Counted from the first letter of the stretch, positions 32,689 through 44,210 are shown. The stretch: 64,000 nt of DNA from Anthonomus grandis grandis (GCF_022605725.1 NC_065547.1:27259167-27323166), one strand, 5' to 3'. Notes: a model not told the origin generated them from the sequence alone. Made by a program: numbers and translations.

Positions 32689-35661
32689 ATGAATGCTGTT
32701 ATAGACTATCATAACGAACTGAGCAATTATGCCAATGTTATAACCTCAGATATTAGTCCGATTGAGTATTATTCTGATGAAAATGATCTACTGAACTTCA
32801 TTCATATAAACATTCGCAGCGCTGGTAGAAACTTTGAAGAGTTTTTGGTATTTGTTGAAAGCCTGGGTTGCACCTTTGATATCATTTTATTAACCGAAAC
32901 TTGGAAAATTACCTGCTTGGATATTTTTAAAATTTTAAATTATGAGGTATTTTATTCTGAAGGAAGGTTTAATCAAAACGATGGAGTGCTTGTCTATGTC
33001 AGAAAGGGTATATTGGTGGAAAATGTTGTTAATATCAAATATAATGAAGTAACTTTTACACATCTTAATTTTAAATTTAAGGAAAACAAATATCAAATAT
33101 TTGCTCTATATAAATCACCTGCATCGGATACCACTGCTTTTTTAAATGACCTAAACCATTTATTATTGCAATACAAAAATAATGAAGCCATTTGTATTTT
33201 TGGGGGAGATATAAACTTAAATTTGCTTAGCGAAAATGTAACAATAAATAACTATAAAAATATTTTAACTGAAAATGGTTTTCTTAGTTATATAAATAGA
33301 CCTACTAGAGTAACATCAGATTGTGAATCCTGTATTGACCACTTTTTTATCTACTGTCCCAACAAAATAAAAAATAAATTGACCTTTTTACCATTTATAC
33401 TAAAGAGTGATGTAACGGATCATTTTCCTATTGCACTGAAACTACAAAAAATTGATAACAATTCAAAAAAATCATGCGATAAAACTTTTGTTATATCTAT
33501 AGACTATAATAAATTAAATAAAACTCTGGAAGAGGCAAACTGGGAAGTTGTTTACGATAAAGACCAAAGCGAGGAGACATATGAACTTTTTCAAAATATA
33601 ATAAAAAATGCTATAGAATTGGCAAGTACAAAGGTAAATTTTACATCAAAAAATAAAAAACTAAAACCCTGGATCACATCTGGTTTAATTAATTCCATCC
33701 GACACCGAGACAAATTAAAAATATCTTATCTAAAAAATAAAAATAATATAACTCTGTTGAATGAGTATAAGAGTTACCGTAATATTTTAAATATGCTAAT
33801 AAAACAAACAAAAAACTCGTACTTTCAAAAAAAGTTTAATGAAACTAAACAAAATCCTAAAAAAATATGGAAAATTATAAATGAGGAACTGAATACTAAT
33901 CAAAATATGAATAAAAACAAAATATCACTTAGATGTGAAAATAACACGATTCAATCTGATAAAAAAGATGTAGCAAATATTTTTAATACATTTTTTATAA
34001 ACGTAGGAAAAACAATGTCAAGTAAATTAAATTGTAATAAAAAAAATAAGTTTTCCCGCTTAAATTGTACCACTATGTTTTTAACGCCTATTACTGAGGA
34101 TGAAGTTCTAAAAAATATAAATGCTCTAAAAAACTATTCTGCACCGGGGTTAGATGGATTAAAGAGTACCTTACTTAAGCAAATACGGAATAATATTGCA
34201 AAACCCTTGACCCATGTTTTTAATTGTATTATTTTAACAGGAATAATTCCGAATGAATTGAAGAAGTCAGTGGTTGTTCCGATATATAAGGGAAATGACG
34301 TGTGTTCTCCAGGCAACTATCGCCCAATATCACTTATTAGTAATATAGCAAAAATACTTGAAGCTTGTATACGCATTAGGTTTTCAAAACACTTACAGAA
34401 AAACAACATTTTATCTCCCAACCAATATGGTTTTAGAGAGGGTAAGTCAACTGAAGAGGCACTATTTGAGGTAACAAATCATATTTGTAAAACTATTGAA
34501 AAAAATCAAAAACCGTTAGCTATATTTTTAGATTTGGCTAAAGCCTTCGACTCGGTATCACACGATATTCTACTTGATAAATTAGACGACTACGGGATAA
34601 GGGGATTAAGCTGGACTCTTATAAAAAATTATCTTACTGAAAGAAAGCAATGTGTTAGGGTGGAGGATGAGTATAGTGTTTTTGAAACAATAAATTGTGG
34701 TGTTCCACAAGGTACTGTACTGGGGCCTCTTCTATTCACCCTCTACATCAATGAACTTCTTTTTCTTAGTACATCTGGAAAACTTGTATCATACGCGGAC
34801 GACACTGTTTTGTTGGTAAAGGGTGATAACTGGGCGAATGCTGTGGAGAGAGCAACTTCAGATTTTGCAATGGTTCGTCGGTGGCTGGAAGAAAATCGTC
34901 TAGCAGTAAATATTGAAAAAACAAAATTTATGAGTTTTAGCATTCTCGATAACCATCAAATTAATACAGATGTACTAAAAATACACACATATCAGTGCAT
35001 ATTAAAGGAAAAGCCATGTGCTTGCATGGAAACCTTAAGTAGGACTCCATGTATAAAGTATTTGGGTATTTTTATCGATCAAAATATTAAATGGGAAAAA
35101 CATATAGAAAGTATTAATATAAAAATTCGTAAACTAATTTTTAAATTTTATCATCTTAGAAATTGTATGCCTCTCCACATTTTAAAAATGTTATATACAT
35201 CCTTGGCTGAATCAGTCATTAGATATGGAATATCAATATGGGGAGGATCATTTGCCAGTACCATAAATATTTTAAACATTACTCAAAAATACCTTTTACG
35301 AGTAATTTTAAGCAAACATCCCAGATACTCCTCAAACCGTTTATACCAAGAAGCGCGCGTTTTTACAATACAGCAAATGTATGCTAAGTCAGTGCTAATG
35401 TTTGTCTATAAATATCCTGATTTGCGGCGACCGATAGAGAACTTGGGTTGCTATACTAGAAGCCAAGCAGTGCATTCTGTTAGTGTGCCTTTTCTGACAA
35501 GAGCGACTACTCAAAGGTTTTTAACATACCTTGGCCCAAAATTTTTTAACCTTCTTCCAAGTAGTATTAGAGAAGTTCGAAATATACATATGTTTAGTAG
35601 AGAAATAAATAGGTTGCTTCATGAAAACTTTGAAGTTTTTGCTACGGTGTTGCGTAGATAA
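32689..35661 (+). CDS. LINE ORF2 protein, endonuclease and reverse transcriptase
   Basis: This is an uninterrupted 990-residue frame. An APE-type endonuclease fills residues ~30-250 (FIHINIRSAGRN, ILLTETWK, GGDINLNLL, DHFPIAL). The RT core contains YRPISLISNIAKILE, NQYGFREGKSTEEAL, FLDLAKAFDSVSHD (first aspartate), GVPQGTVLGPLLFTLYIN and SYADDTVLL (catalytic YADD, residues ~700-706). The C-terminal part holds KYLGIFIDQNIKWEKHI and ends at TAG 35659-35661. Length and domain order are those of a complete Jockey/CR1-superfamily ORF2. No stop or frameshift was seen, so the copy may be retrotransposition-competent or very young. Confidence 0.88.
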   Translation: MNAVIDYHNELSNYANVITSDISPIEYYSDENDLLNFIHINIRSAGRNFEEFLVFVESLGCTFDIILLTETWKITCLDIFKILNYEVFYSEGRFNQNDGVLVYVRKGILVENVVNIKYNEVTFTHLNFKFKENKYQIFALYKSPASDTTAFLNDLNHLLLQYKNNEAICIFGGDINLNLLSENVTINNYKNILTENGFLSYINRPTRVTSDCESCIDHFFIYCPNKIKNKLTFLPFILKSDVTDHFPIALKLQKIDNNSKKSCDKTFVISIDYNKLNKTLEEANWEVVYDKDQSEETYELFQNIIKNAIELASTKVNFTSKNKKLKPWITSGLINSIRHRDKLKISYLKNKNNITLLNEYKSYRNILNMLIKQTKNSYFQKKFNETKQNPKKIWKIINEELNTNQNMNKNKISLRCENNTIQSDKKDVANIFNTFFINVGKTMSSKLNCNKKNKFSRLNCTTMFLTPITEDEVLKNINALKNYSAPGLDGLKSTLLKQIRNNIAKPLTHVFNCIILTGIIPNELKKSVVVPIYKGNDVCSPGNYRPISLISNIAKILEACIRIRFSKHLQKNNILSPNQYGFREGKSTEEALFEVTNHICKTIEKNQKPLAIFLDLAKAFDSVSHDILLDKLDDYGIRGLSWTLIKNYLTERKQCVRVEDEYSVFETINCGVPQGTVLGPLLFTLYINELLFLSTSGKLVSYADDTVLLVKGDNWANAVERATSDFAMVRRWLEENRLAVNIEKTKFMSFSILDNHQINTDVLKIHTYQCILKEKPCACMETLSRTPCIKYLGIFIDQNIKWEKHIESINIKIRKLIFKFYHLRNCMPLHILKMLYTSLAESVIRYGISIWGGSFASTINILNITQKYLLRVILSKHPRYSSNRLYQEARVFTIQQMYAKSVLMFVYKYPDLRRPIENLGCYTRSQAVHSVSVPFLTRATTQRFLTYLGPKFFNLLPSSIREVRNIHMFSREINRLLHENFEVFATVLRR

Positions 35662-35809
35662 TTATTTGTTTGCAAATTAAATATAGGGTATATGCAGCTT
35701 TATCAGTATATTTGTGGTTAAGGTCTGTTATTCTGACTAGGGCGATTTAAATCATTAGTTCATTTAATCATTATTTTGGTTTATTCTTTGGTTTTAATAT
35801 AGTTAGTAT

Positions 35810-35880
35810 ATAGTATAATATAGTATATAGTATATTGGTATATTTGGTATATAGTATATAACTTCAAGTGAATTGTGAAT
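35810..35880. repeat. TATAGTATA-rich low-complexity tract
   Basis: Short repeats of the type ATAGTATAT/TTGGTATA form an impure microsatellite in the LINE 3' untranslated region. Confidence 0.6.
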
Positions 35881-35988
35881 TATATATATTATCTTCTTAA
35901 TTACTTTTGTTTTGTACACACACAGATTCTAATCTAGGTGTACATCTATTTATACTTTTGTGAGTTTTGTAAAATTATTGTAAATAAA

Positions 35989-36022
35989 TTTGATTTGATT
36001 TGATTTGATTTGATTTGATTTG
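35989..36022 (+). repeat. (TTGAT)n tail of the LINE
   Basis: About seven perfect TTGAT units end the element directly after GTAAATAAA. The transition to unrelated sequence (GAGTTAAACC) marks the 3' insertion joint. Confidence 0.85.
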
Positions 36023-37489
36023 AGTTAAACCAATTAAAATACAATTTTTTCTAAAATCCATTTCATTAAAACTTTTATTATACTTACGGCTCCATGTCGA
36101 AGTTAATTTTTTTCAAAGTGGCTAAAAAAACAGCACTAAACCGTAAAAAACCAGCACACGGTTTTACAAAACAAAGCTCGATGTTGACTAGTGCGAAATA
36201 ATATTAATTTGTTCTATCAACAGTTGACTTTGAAATCTGATTGGCTCATCTGTTAGAACATTATAATACTAATTAAGTATTTTTTAAATTTTGCACATAG
36301 AACATGTTAATATCGGTTTTAACTTCGGTTGTAAGCAATTCAGATTAACGTTTTGAATTCTGATAGAACAATTAAAAAAATATATATTCAAATACATTCA
36401 CGAAATGTTTCGCGCCAAAAATGCTGATGGAACAATATAATATTCACCCAACGATATTTTTAATTTCATGTGAAAACCTATGTTTATAAGCCCTAATATA
36501 CATAATTACCGATTACTTCCTTTTAGTAGCCTTTATTTATTGGTTAGTTTTGGTTTTATTTGAGAGGAAGGACCACTTTAAAAGACTATTTTAATATTTA
36601 ACTAAAAAAACGATACAGGGGGGTCAAAAACTAGCATTAAAAATTTAAATGAAAAAATTATTCAAAGTCAATTTATAGAAACCTCCTATTTTTATCATTT
36701 TTTCATAAAGATAATTAAAAACAAGGTTAACTTTATATAAGGTTATCTAGTCCAAAAATTGATAGTTTCCGAAGTATTGGCAGTTTAAATTTGGTCTAAT
36801 AATAAAAGCCGTATAGTAACACGGCTCAAGGATTGTTGATTAGTTGATCATGACGGTTGTCATAGTAACCGCTAGAAGCGGCAGTAAGACAATGGATTAT
36901 ATGCATTAAATTTATAATTTATAAATATTTATAAGGAGTTTCCGTTTAAAAAAATTGACTTTTAATTATTTTTTCATTTTAATTTTTATAATCCTAGTTT
37001 TTGACCTCCCTATATCTCTTTTTTAGCTAAATATTAAAATAGTCTTTTAAAGTGATCCTTCCTTTAAAATAAAACCGAAACTAACCAATAAATAAAGGCT
37101 AATAAAAGGGAGTAATCGGTAATTACACGGTACATCGGTAACATAGTTTTTCACATGAAATTAAACATATGTCAAAAATGTATGTATAATGTCCTATACC
37201 TAAGTGTAACTCACACTTAGTATAGTCTAGGTCTAAGTATTGGTATAGTCGACATTATACACAAAATATACCTAGAATTTCACGTGGAAGCCAAAAATGT
37301 AAGAATATACAGGGTATTTAAAATAACGAAGTTGACATCTACTTCCGGTATAAGCGGAAACGTCACAACTGTCAAAATATTTTAGTTGTGTGGCCCCCAT
37401 CGTCTGTGCCATGTTGCCAAATTTTCAAAATTTTTGGAAAATTAGTTTATGAGATATCGATCGCGTCTATTCATTGTGAGACACCCTGT

Positions 37490-38700
37490 ATATACCAACA
37501 TAGTTTTAGATAATATCTAAAACTCAAAAATAATCAACATAGTTTTTTGTACAATGCTGCATATTTTTTATAATAGCTCCTTTATAACCCCTTTAACAAC
37601 TTAACATACCCCTTTGGAACTTTTAAACATTGACACATGCAAATTTAAAGATAAGTGTAAGATACATTTAGCTTAAGCAAAATGATTTTTAACTAGTAAG
37701 AATTTTTTTTCTATTGTGTTTGTTTTATGTAGATATTAATTTTTTTTGTATAATATGTAGATTAGTGCAAACCCATGTAGATACTCTTGGATTTTTTTTT
37801 AATCGACTGTGTCTGTTTACTTTTTTATTTCTGTTAATTTGGGTATTATACTGTATTTTACTTTGCTTTTTTAACTATGTAAGGATAATTTATTGCTTCT
37901 TACTTTTGATAATAGAATCACATTTGCCACATATTTTCTAAAAAAGTAATAAGTGTTACTTAGTCTTGACTTTAAGAAAATATAAACATATTTTTTTAGC
38001 TATATATTCAATAACGAAATATTTTATTGAATAAAATCCTTTACATGCTCCTATTTACAAATCTAAAACAATAAATTCATCTAAATATGCCAATCATTAC
38101 AAAAAAAATACAATATGATGCTTGTCAACAACAGAATGTAAATAACTAAAATTTGAAAAAAAAACAATAATAATAAACAGAGGGTTTTTTGATATAGACT
38201 GAAACTGTGTCCAAAACATGTAGGGAATTTTAAGTAACTAAATGTTTAATTTAGTTACTTAATTTAAAGTTACCTTAACCTACGACTCCACTGCAAGTAT
38301 GGACTATTTCTTCACTAATAAAAAAATAGTTCATATAAGATAAAGACATGACAATAAAATTGCATTTATGAAGATTAGACATGTATAAAGTAGAACATAA
38401 CAAATAAATTAAAATATAAATTGTGTAGTTAAAATTAGGTACATTTAAATATCATATTTTAATCAGATACAAATTGCATTATTGAGTGTGTGTGACTTCA
38501 TATATTTTTAGAAACTTAATTTAGATTTGTTTGCAATAGCAAGTAATTAAGACAACAATGAACACATAAATTTGATATTATTGGTAAATTTGTTTGGTTG
38601 CACTTACAAAAAAAATTGATTCTTCTTTTTTAGTGAAACTTTATGTGGTCGGAAACTAGGTTTACAAGTTTTGCTGTTATTAGTTTTGTTTTTTAATGTT
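37490..38700. other. AT-rich spacer
   Basis: Only low-complexity open frames occur. One hydrophobic frame (37714-37941) is T-rich and I do not believe it. A small hairpin, TAAGTAACTAAAT..ATTTAGTTACTTA, lies at 38232-38262. Confidence 0.4.
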
Positions 38701-38789
38701 TTTTTCAAAATTATTGATTTTTGTTTTGTTTTTAATGTAGTGTAATTTTATCCTCTTCTATATCTATATTATTCTGTGTACGTTTAATG

Positions 38790-39262
38790 GTGATATCTCT
38801 GAGGAACTTAATGTAAATGTAGGTATGCCACACAGGGATCAGTGCTTGGCCCTCTGTTTTTCCTGATTTATGTGAACAATCCTCCACAATTACAGTTATG
38901 TGGCAAATTTTGCAGTTGATACCACCATCCCCTGGCATGACTCAAGTGTTGCTTCAATGGAGGCTAATATAAGAACAGATTTGTTGAAAATAAAAGAGTG
39001 CTGGTGTGACCTACATTGTTTGACATTCAATATTTCTAAGACCAATATCCTTAATTTTAAATGTAATTCCAATAGTATTTATTTGACTAATGAACCCATC
39101 ACCACATAAGTTTTTGTTAAATCAAGTTAAGTTTTCAAATTTAAGTCAAATGCCTTAAATTTAAAAACCATATTGCAAATGTATGCAAGAAAGTTTCATC
39201 TGACTGTTATGCCCTTCAAGTTATTGTCATCAACGTAAGCATTTTCTAAGTTGAGTTGCATA
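38790..39262 (+). pseudogene. LINE reverse transcriptase fragment
   Basis: After small shifts the frame gives GVPHRDQCLALCF (decayed GVPQGSVLGPLLF), NPPQLQLCGKF, ADDTTIPWH-like text with the catalytic tyrosine region damaged, then DLLKIKECWCDLHCLTFNIS. The last block closely resembles DLLKIKAWFDNNLLTFNISK of the minus-strand LINE at 43400-46850, so the two are the same family. It is cut off at its right end by the foldback insertion at 39265. Confidence 0.65.
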
Positions 39263-39820
39263 TACAGGGTGTCTCACGACGAATAGACGCGATCAATATT
39301 TCGGAAACTAATTATTCGAAAATTTTAAAAATTTGGCAACATGGCACAGTCGATGGGGGCCACACAACTAAAATATTTTGACAGTTGTGACGTTTCCGGT
39401 TATACCGGAAGTAGTTGTCAACTTCGTTACTTTAAACGGAATACCCTGTATATTTTTACATTTTTGGCTTCCACATTAAATTCTAGGTATATTTTATGTA
39501 TAATGTCCTATACCTAAGTGTAACCATTTTTGACATATTTTTAATTTCATGTGAAAACCTATGTTAATAAGCCCTAACATAATTACCGATTACTCCCTTT
39601 AGTAGCCTTTATTTTTTGGTTAGTTTTGGTTTTATTTGAGAGGAAGAACCACTTTAAAAGACTATTTTAATATTTAAGTAAAAAAACAATACAGGGGGGT
39701 CAAAAACTAGCATTAAAAATTAAAATTAAAAAATCATTTAAAGTCAATTTTTTTAAATAGAAACCCTGTTATTTTTATCATTTTTTCATAAAGATAATTA
39801 AAAATAAGGTTAACTTTATA

Positions 39821-42306
39821 CAGGGTGTCCCAAAATTAGTGGACGAAACGCAAACCCTGTATTCTTTGGCCAAAAATAACTTCACTTTTTCCTATAAACA
39901 TATATCGGCAAACGCCCCCCAAGGGAGCTACGCCCCTTTTAAAGGGGGCACCTGAAGATGGTTTTTTCCACTTATTTTCTAAACGGGTAAAAATAAAAAT
40001 TTTAAATTTTGGTATTCTCCCAATTTTGATATGCTGAATTTAGTTGTCATTTCATAATTTTCATTATTTAGTCAGGTGCGTATCATTTTGGGGGTGAGCC
40101 TAAAAAAATACTTAAAAAAAAATTGTTTGCAAAGTTTTTGTTTTTTTTTCTTTAAATTTTAAAAATTTAAAGCTTTTTACGTAAAAAAGTACCTCTTGGT
40201 CAATAACGCTAGGAATTACCATTTTTGAGAAAAACGCATTTAAAAATAACGCTGCATAGTATTATTAATAACAATTTTTATTAAGACTCAATAGCACGCT
40301 TCAAAAGTAAATTGACAAATAAAATTGCAAACAGATAAAAATACAAATTTATTTGAGGCAAATGTTCAAATAAGTTTCCGTTTTCCTGAATGCATAACCT
40401 GGACCTTTTTTAAATGTTTTGGGTCGATCTAAGAATTTCAAATCGGTTTTCTCTTATTTGGCCTGCAGCTGCGAGAATTCGCCTCTGAAGCTCTTTTGGA
40501 GTATCAATTTCGGTGGCATAAATAATATTGCACATATTACCCCAAAGATAATAATCTAGAGGATTAAGGTCGGGCGATCGTGCAGGCCAGTTTATTGGAC
40601 CACCTCGGTCTATCCATCTGCCTGTAAAATTATTGTCCAGCCAGTTTCTCACCTGTCGGCTGTAGTGAGCTGGTGCCCCATCGTGCTGAAAAATCATTTC
40701 CAGCCGAGTTTCTATGGAAACATCGTCCAGTAAATCTCTGAGATTGTTTTGAAGAAAATTTAAATAATGACGACCAGTTAACCTGTGTGGCAAAATAATT
40801 GGGCCTATCAATTTATCTCCTATCAAACCCCCCCATACGTTAAAGAAAAATTTATGCTGAAAGTTAGTTCGTCGAACTACTCTCGGATTCTCGATGCTCC
40901 AAAAATGAGTATTACGGCTGTTAAAGCCCTTACTCCTAGAAAAAGTTGCCTCATCTGACCACAAAATTTTTTGACGAAGATTTGGATGATTTAAAATCCA
41001 ATGACAAAAGTCTACTCGAGCTGGAAAATCTTCATCTTCTAACTCCTGAACCCTGTTATAATGGAAAGGATGGTATCCTAACATCTTAGTCATTCTTCCA
41101 ATCTGAAATAATTTTTAAATATTTTAAATTGCATAGGAAATAAGCCTAAACCTTAGTAAGCCACTAAACATTCCAGTTAGTCGTCAAAAGGATTTGTTTT
41201 GGGGTGTTTGATGTTTGTGATAAGACTTATCCAAGTAAATAAAGTAAATAATAATAATAATAGTTTTTAGAGTATTTTGAAATGAATTTATTGCGATCCG
41301 ACGATAATAATTAATAACAACACTATTTATTCCAATCTCAATTTTCAGTTATAAATACTTTGAATTTAATTTTTTGGATAACAAATTAGGTACTTAATTA
41401 TTTATTTATCATATTTAATTTTACTTACATTTGACTTTGGGATATTGGTAATCTCTTCTAAGGTTCTCAATGATATTTGAGGGTTTTCTTCAATTAAATT
41501 CATTACTTCTCCATAACCATCATTTGCAATTGGTCTTCCTTGCCCTCGAGCACGTTCGAAGGATCCATATTTAAGTAAATTTCTATGAATTCTAACAAAA
41601 CTTTCCAATGTGAAAGCCTTTTTGCAGGAAACCTCCGCCGATACTCTCGTTCAGCGACATGTGCGTTTCCATTGCAAAACCCATACATAAAATGAATATC
41701 TACTTTTTCACGGGTCGAAAAGTTTTCCATAGTTAAAAAGATATTAACAATTTGAATGCAAAATGACAACTAATCAATTACAACAAATGTGAATGTCATT
41801 ATGCAGTGTGTCAATTTTTCCAAAGCCTGCTACTAAGTTTTCATAAAAATTGGCAGTGAAAATAATACTATGCAGCGTTATTTTTAAATGCGTTTTTCTC
41901 GAAAATGGTAACTCGTAGAGTTATTGATCAAGAGGTACTTTTTTACGTAAAAAGCTTCAAATTTTTAAAATTTAAAGAAAAAAAAACAAAAACTTTGCAC
42001 ACAATTTTTGTTTAGGTATTTTTTTAGGCTCACCCCCTAAATGATACGCACCTGACTAAATAATGAAAATTATGAAATGACAACTAAATTCAGCATATCA
42101 AAATTGGGAGAATACCAAAATTTAAAATTTTTATATTTACCCGTTTCGAAAATAAGTGGAAAAACCATCTTCAGGTGCCCTCTTTAAAAGGGGCGTAGCT
42201 CCCTTGGGGGGGCGCTTGCCGATATATGTTTATAGGAAAAAGTGAGGTTATTTTTGACCAAAGAATACAGGGTTCGCGTTTCGTCCACTAATTTTGGGAC
42301 ACCCTG
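39821..42306. mobile_element. Tc1/mariner element A with ~445-bp TIRs
   Basis: The ends are CAGGGTGTCCCAAAATTAGT and the inverse, flanked by TA (39819-39820, 42307-42308). The other foldback copy keeps the empty site (ttaactttatataagg). The inverted repeats extend from 39821 to ~40265 and from ~41863 to 42306, unusually long for a mariner. A transposase gene with one intron lies between them on the minus strand. Confidence 0.88.
40410..41730 (-). pseudogene. Tc1/mariner transposase, one intron, one frameshift
   Basis: Exon 1 starts MENFSTREKVDIHFMYGF (41730) and contains the first HTH (REYRRRFP). The frame shifts near 41590, then reads RIHRNLLKYGSF and NPQISLRTLEEITNIPKSN (second HTH), ending at the donor AAT|GTAAGT (41429/41428). 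The intron covers 41103-41428, and the acceptor TTATTTCAG precedes 41102. Exon 2 holds the DDE core: ILWSDEATFS (first D), FQHDGAPAHYS (second D) and SPDLNPLDYYLWG (third D). It ends at 40410. Apart from the single frameshift the frame is complete, so this copy died recently. Confidence 0.8.
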
Positions 42307-44210
42307 TATAAGGTTACCTAGTCCAAGAATTGATAGTTTTTGAAGTATTGGCAGTTTAAATTTGGCCTAATATTAAAAGCCGTATAGTAAACACGGCTCA
42401 AGGATTGTTGATTAGTTGATCATGACGGTTGTCATAGTACCCGCTAGAAGCTGCAGTAAGACAATGGATTACATGCATTAAATTTATAAGTGACTTGCTA
42501 TTTAAGTTTTCTTCGTAAAAGTGTAATTTAATTAAAAAGTGTACATTTCTGTTATAATCCATTATCTTACTGTTGCTTGTAGCGGTTACTATGACAACTG
42601 TCATGGTCAACTAAACAACAATCCTTGAGCCGTGTACAACTATATGGCTTTTAACATTAGGCCAAATTTAAACTGTCAATATTTCGAAAACTCTCAATTT
42701 TTTGACTAGATAACCTTATATAAAGTTAACCTTATTTTTAAATTATCTTTATGAGCAAAATATAAAAATAAGGGGTTTCTTCTTTCAATTTATTTAATTT
42801 TCAATAAATTGACTTTTAATGATTTTTTTATTTTAATTTTTAATGCTAATTTTTGACCCCCTATATATTTTTTTAAGCACAATATTAAAATAGTCTTTTA
42901 AAGTGGTCCTTCCTTTAAAATAAAACTGAAACTAACCAATAAATAAAGGCTACTAAAAGGGAGTAATCGGTAATTATGTTAGGGCTTATAAACATAGTTT
43001 TTCACATGAAATTAAAAATATCTCAAAAACGTTTACAGTTAGGTATAGGACATTATACACAAAATATACCTAGAATTTCATGTGGAAGCCAAAAATGTAA
43101 AAATATACAGGGTGATCCATTTAAAATAACGAAGTTGACACCTACTTCCGGTATAACTGGAAATGTCACAACTGTCAAAATATTTTAGTTGTGTGGCCCC
43201 CATAGACTGTGCCATGTTGTCAAATTTTCAAATTTTTTGAAAAATTAGTTTCTGAGATATCGATCGCGCCTATTTGTCGTGAGACACCCTGTATTTTACA
43301 CCCTGTATTGTACATTTTCGTAATATGATTTTAAATACTAAATAAAAAAAACTTAAATTTAAAAGAGTGGTCAAGAACTAATTGATTGACCCTATTATAG
43401 AAGACAGCTAAAGCTTATGAATCACTTGGTTTCTGAATGTGTGGGACACAATTTCCATTTTGAAGAGGTTTTTTGGGAAGTCTATCATTAAAAAATTCAT
43501 CTAAGGTGTAATAAGCCTTACTAATCAAAAGTTTTTTATACTGATATTGGAACTTTTTAAAGTTATTTAGGTTTCTAAGTTGTGAGGGCAAATGGTTGTA
43601 CATTTTTTTTACATCATAGAAAAATGATATTTTTACAAGGGCATTTGTTGGTATGGGTAAAGGTACATGTTGTTCTTGACAAGTATTATATTGCCCTTAT
43701 GTAATAAGATGCCTATATTTTCTATGAACTAAACATACACTGTCAAGAATAAACAGACATGCCAAGGTCATAAGTTTGTTATTTAGAAAGACAGGCCTAG
43801 ATAATTCCTTTAATCCTACATGGTACATAATTTGAACTGCCCTCTTTTGTAATACAAAAAAAGACTTAAATAGATAACCACTGCAGCTACCCCAAAAGGA
43901 AAGACCAATTAGGGCAAAATATGCCATTCTTACTGAACTTTGATCCAACTCTCTGGAAATAACTATTAAACCATAACAATTTGAAGACAGTTTCTTAGAT
44001 AGAGCTCTTATGTGATAATCAAAATTTAGTTTTCTGTCCATTTTGATACCAAGAAATTTTAAACTCTCTGTCTTGTTTAATTTATTTCTGTCAAGAATAA
44101 GGTCAGTAAGGTCACACCTGAAGGTAAGCACATGAGTCTTAGATATGTTAAAAGTTAACAAGTTGTTATCAAACCAAGCCTTGATCTTTAGCAGATCATT
44201 ATTAATTATA

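Larger units (their letters stand above)
31560..36022 (+). mobile_element. LINE with two intact ORFs and (TTGAT)n tail
   Basis: This is a non-LTR retrotransposon on the plus strand. It has an RRM-type ORF1 (31709-32410), an endonuclease/RT ORF2 (32689-35661), and a 3' end of pure TTGAT repeats (35989-36022) instead of poly(A). The 5' boundary is estimated at between 31400 and 31690, and no target duplication was found. Simple-repeat tails are seen in CR1/L2-like clades. It is inserted in the first intron of the Sola-like gene. Confidence 0.8.
29364..36095 (-). pseudogene. Transposase-like gene of the KPKKDRCDVC family, split by a LINE
   Basis: The start ATG lies at 36093-36095 (MEP, then donor GCC|GTAAGT at 36087-36082). 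The next exon starts at 31326 (TTATTTAAG|ATC) and continues in frame (SKSEMNPRERMEY). A second intron lies at about 31095-31184. Later blocks are KFWELSIDAKWHF, VCKTFFLTTLDIS (another frame), QLPGVESHYCRAD, FLKPKKDRCDVCQEY, IICFDLGNV, YCCIW, then IVLWSDSCVPQNKN and QEVDNLHSQIERK. The conserved D (FDL), D (WSDSC) and E after QKFGEPGH suggest a DDE-type core, which is inference. Breaks include an in-frame TGA from a small repeat near 30300, frameshifts near 30620-30700, and a 4-bp ATAG duplication near 29760. The LINE sits in the first intron. Confidence 0.65.
28956..36453. mobile_element. DNA transposon with 4-bp ATAT duplication (Sola-like?)
   Basis: The ends are CGTTGGGTGAATATTATATT and its inverse ending at 36453, flanked by ATAT on both sides (28952-28955, 36454-36457). 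The uninterrupted target is visible in the other foldback copy (gacatatttttaat near 39530), which proves the boundaries. Without the LINE inside it the element is about 3.0 kb. It encodes a minus-strand transposase-like gene of the KPKKDRCDVC family. Four-base duplications are known for the Sola superfamily; that name is my inference, not established here. Confidence 0.75.
28702..37488. mobile_element. Foldback MITE copy 1, split by nested insertions
   Basis: The ends are CAGGGTGTCTCACGACGAAT and the inverse ending TTGTGAGACACCCTG, flanked by TA (28700-28701, 37489-37490). When the nested DNA transposon (28956-36453) is removed, about 1.3 kb remains. That is an almost complete inverted repeat centred near 36900. 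A second copy of the same family is at 39265-43291. No coding capacity belongs to the element itself. Confidence 0.8.
39265..43291. mobile_element. Foldback MITE copy 2 with nested mariner
   Basis: The ends are CAGGGTGTCTCACGACGAAT and the inverse ending at 43291, flanked by TA (39263-39264, 43292-43293). Removing the nested mariner 39821-42306 leaves ~1.54 kb of near-perfect inverted repeat centred near 42500. The arms show the same blocks as in the 28702-37488 copy: GACAGTTGTGACGTTTCCGG, ACGGCTCAAGGATTGTTGAT and AGTAATCGGTAATTA. Confidence 0.85.

Noticed and set aside
37714..37941. 75-codon hydrophobic frame resembling a membrane protein
   Set aside because: A T-rich tract naturally encodes F, L, I and C. 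I see no start context, homology or neighbour logic.
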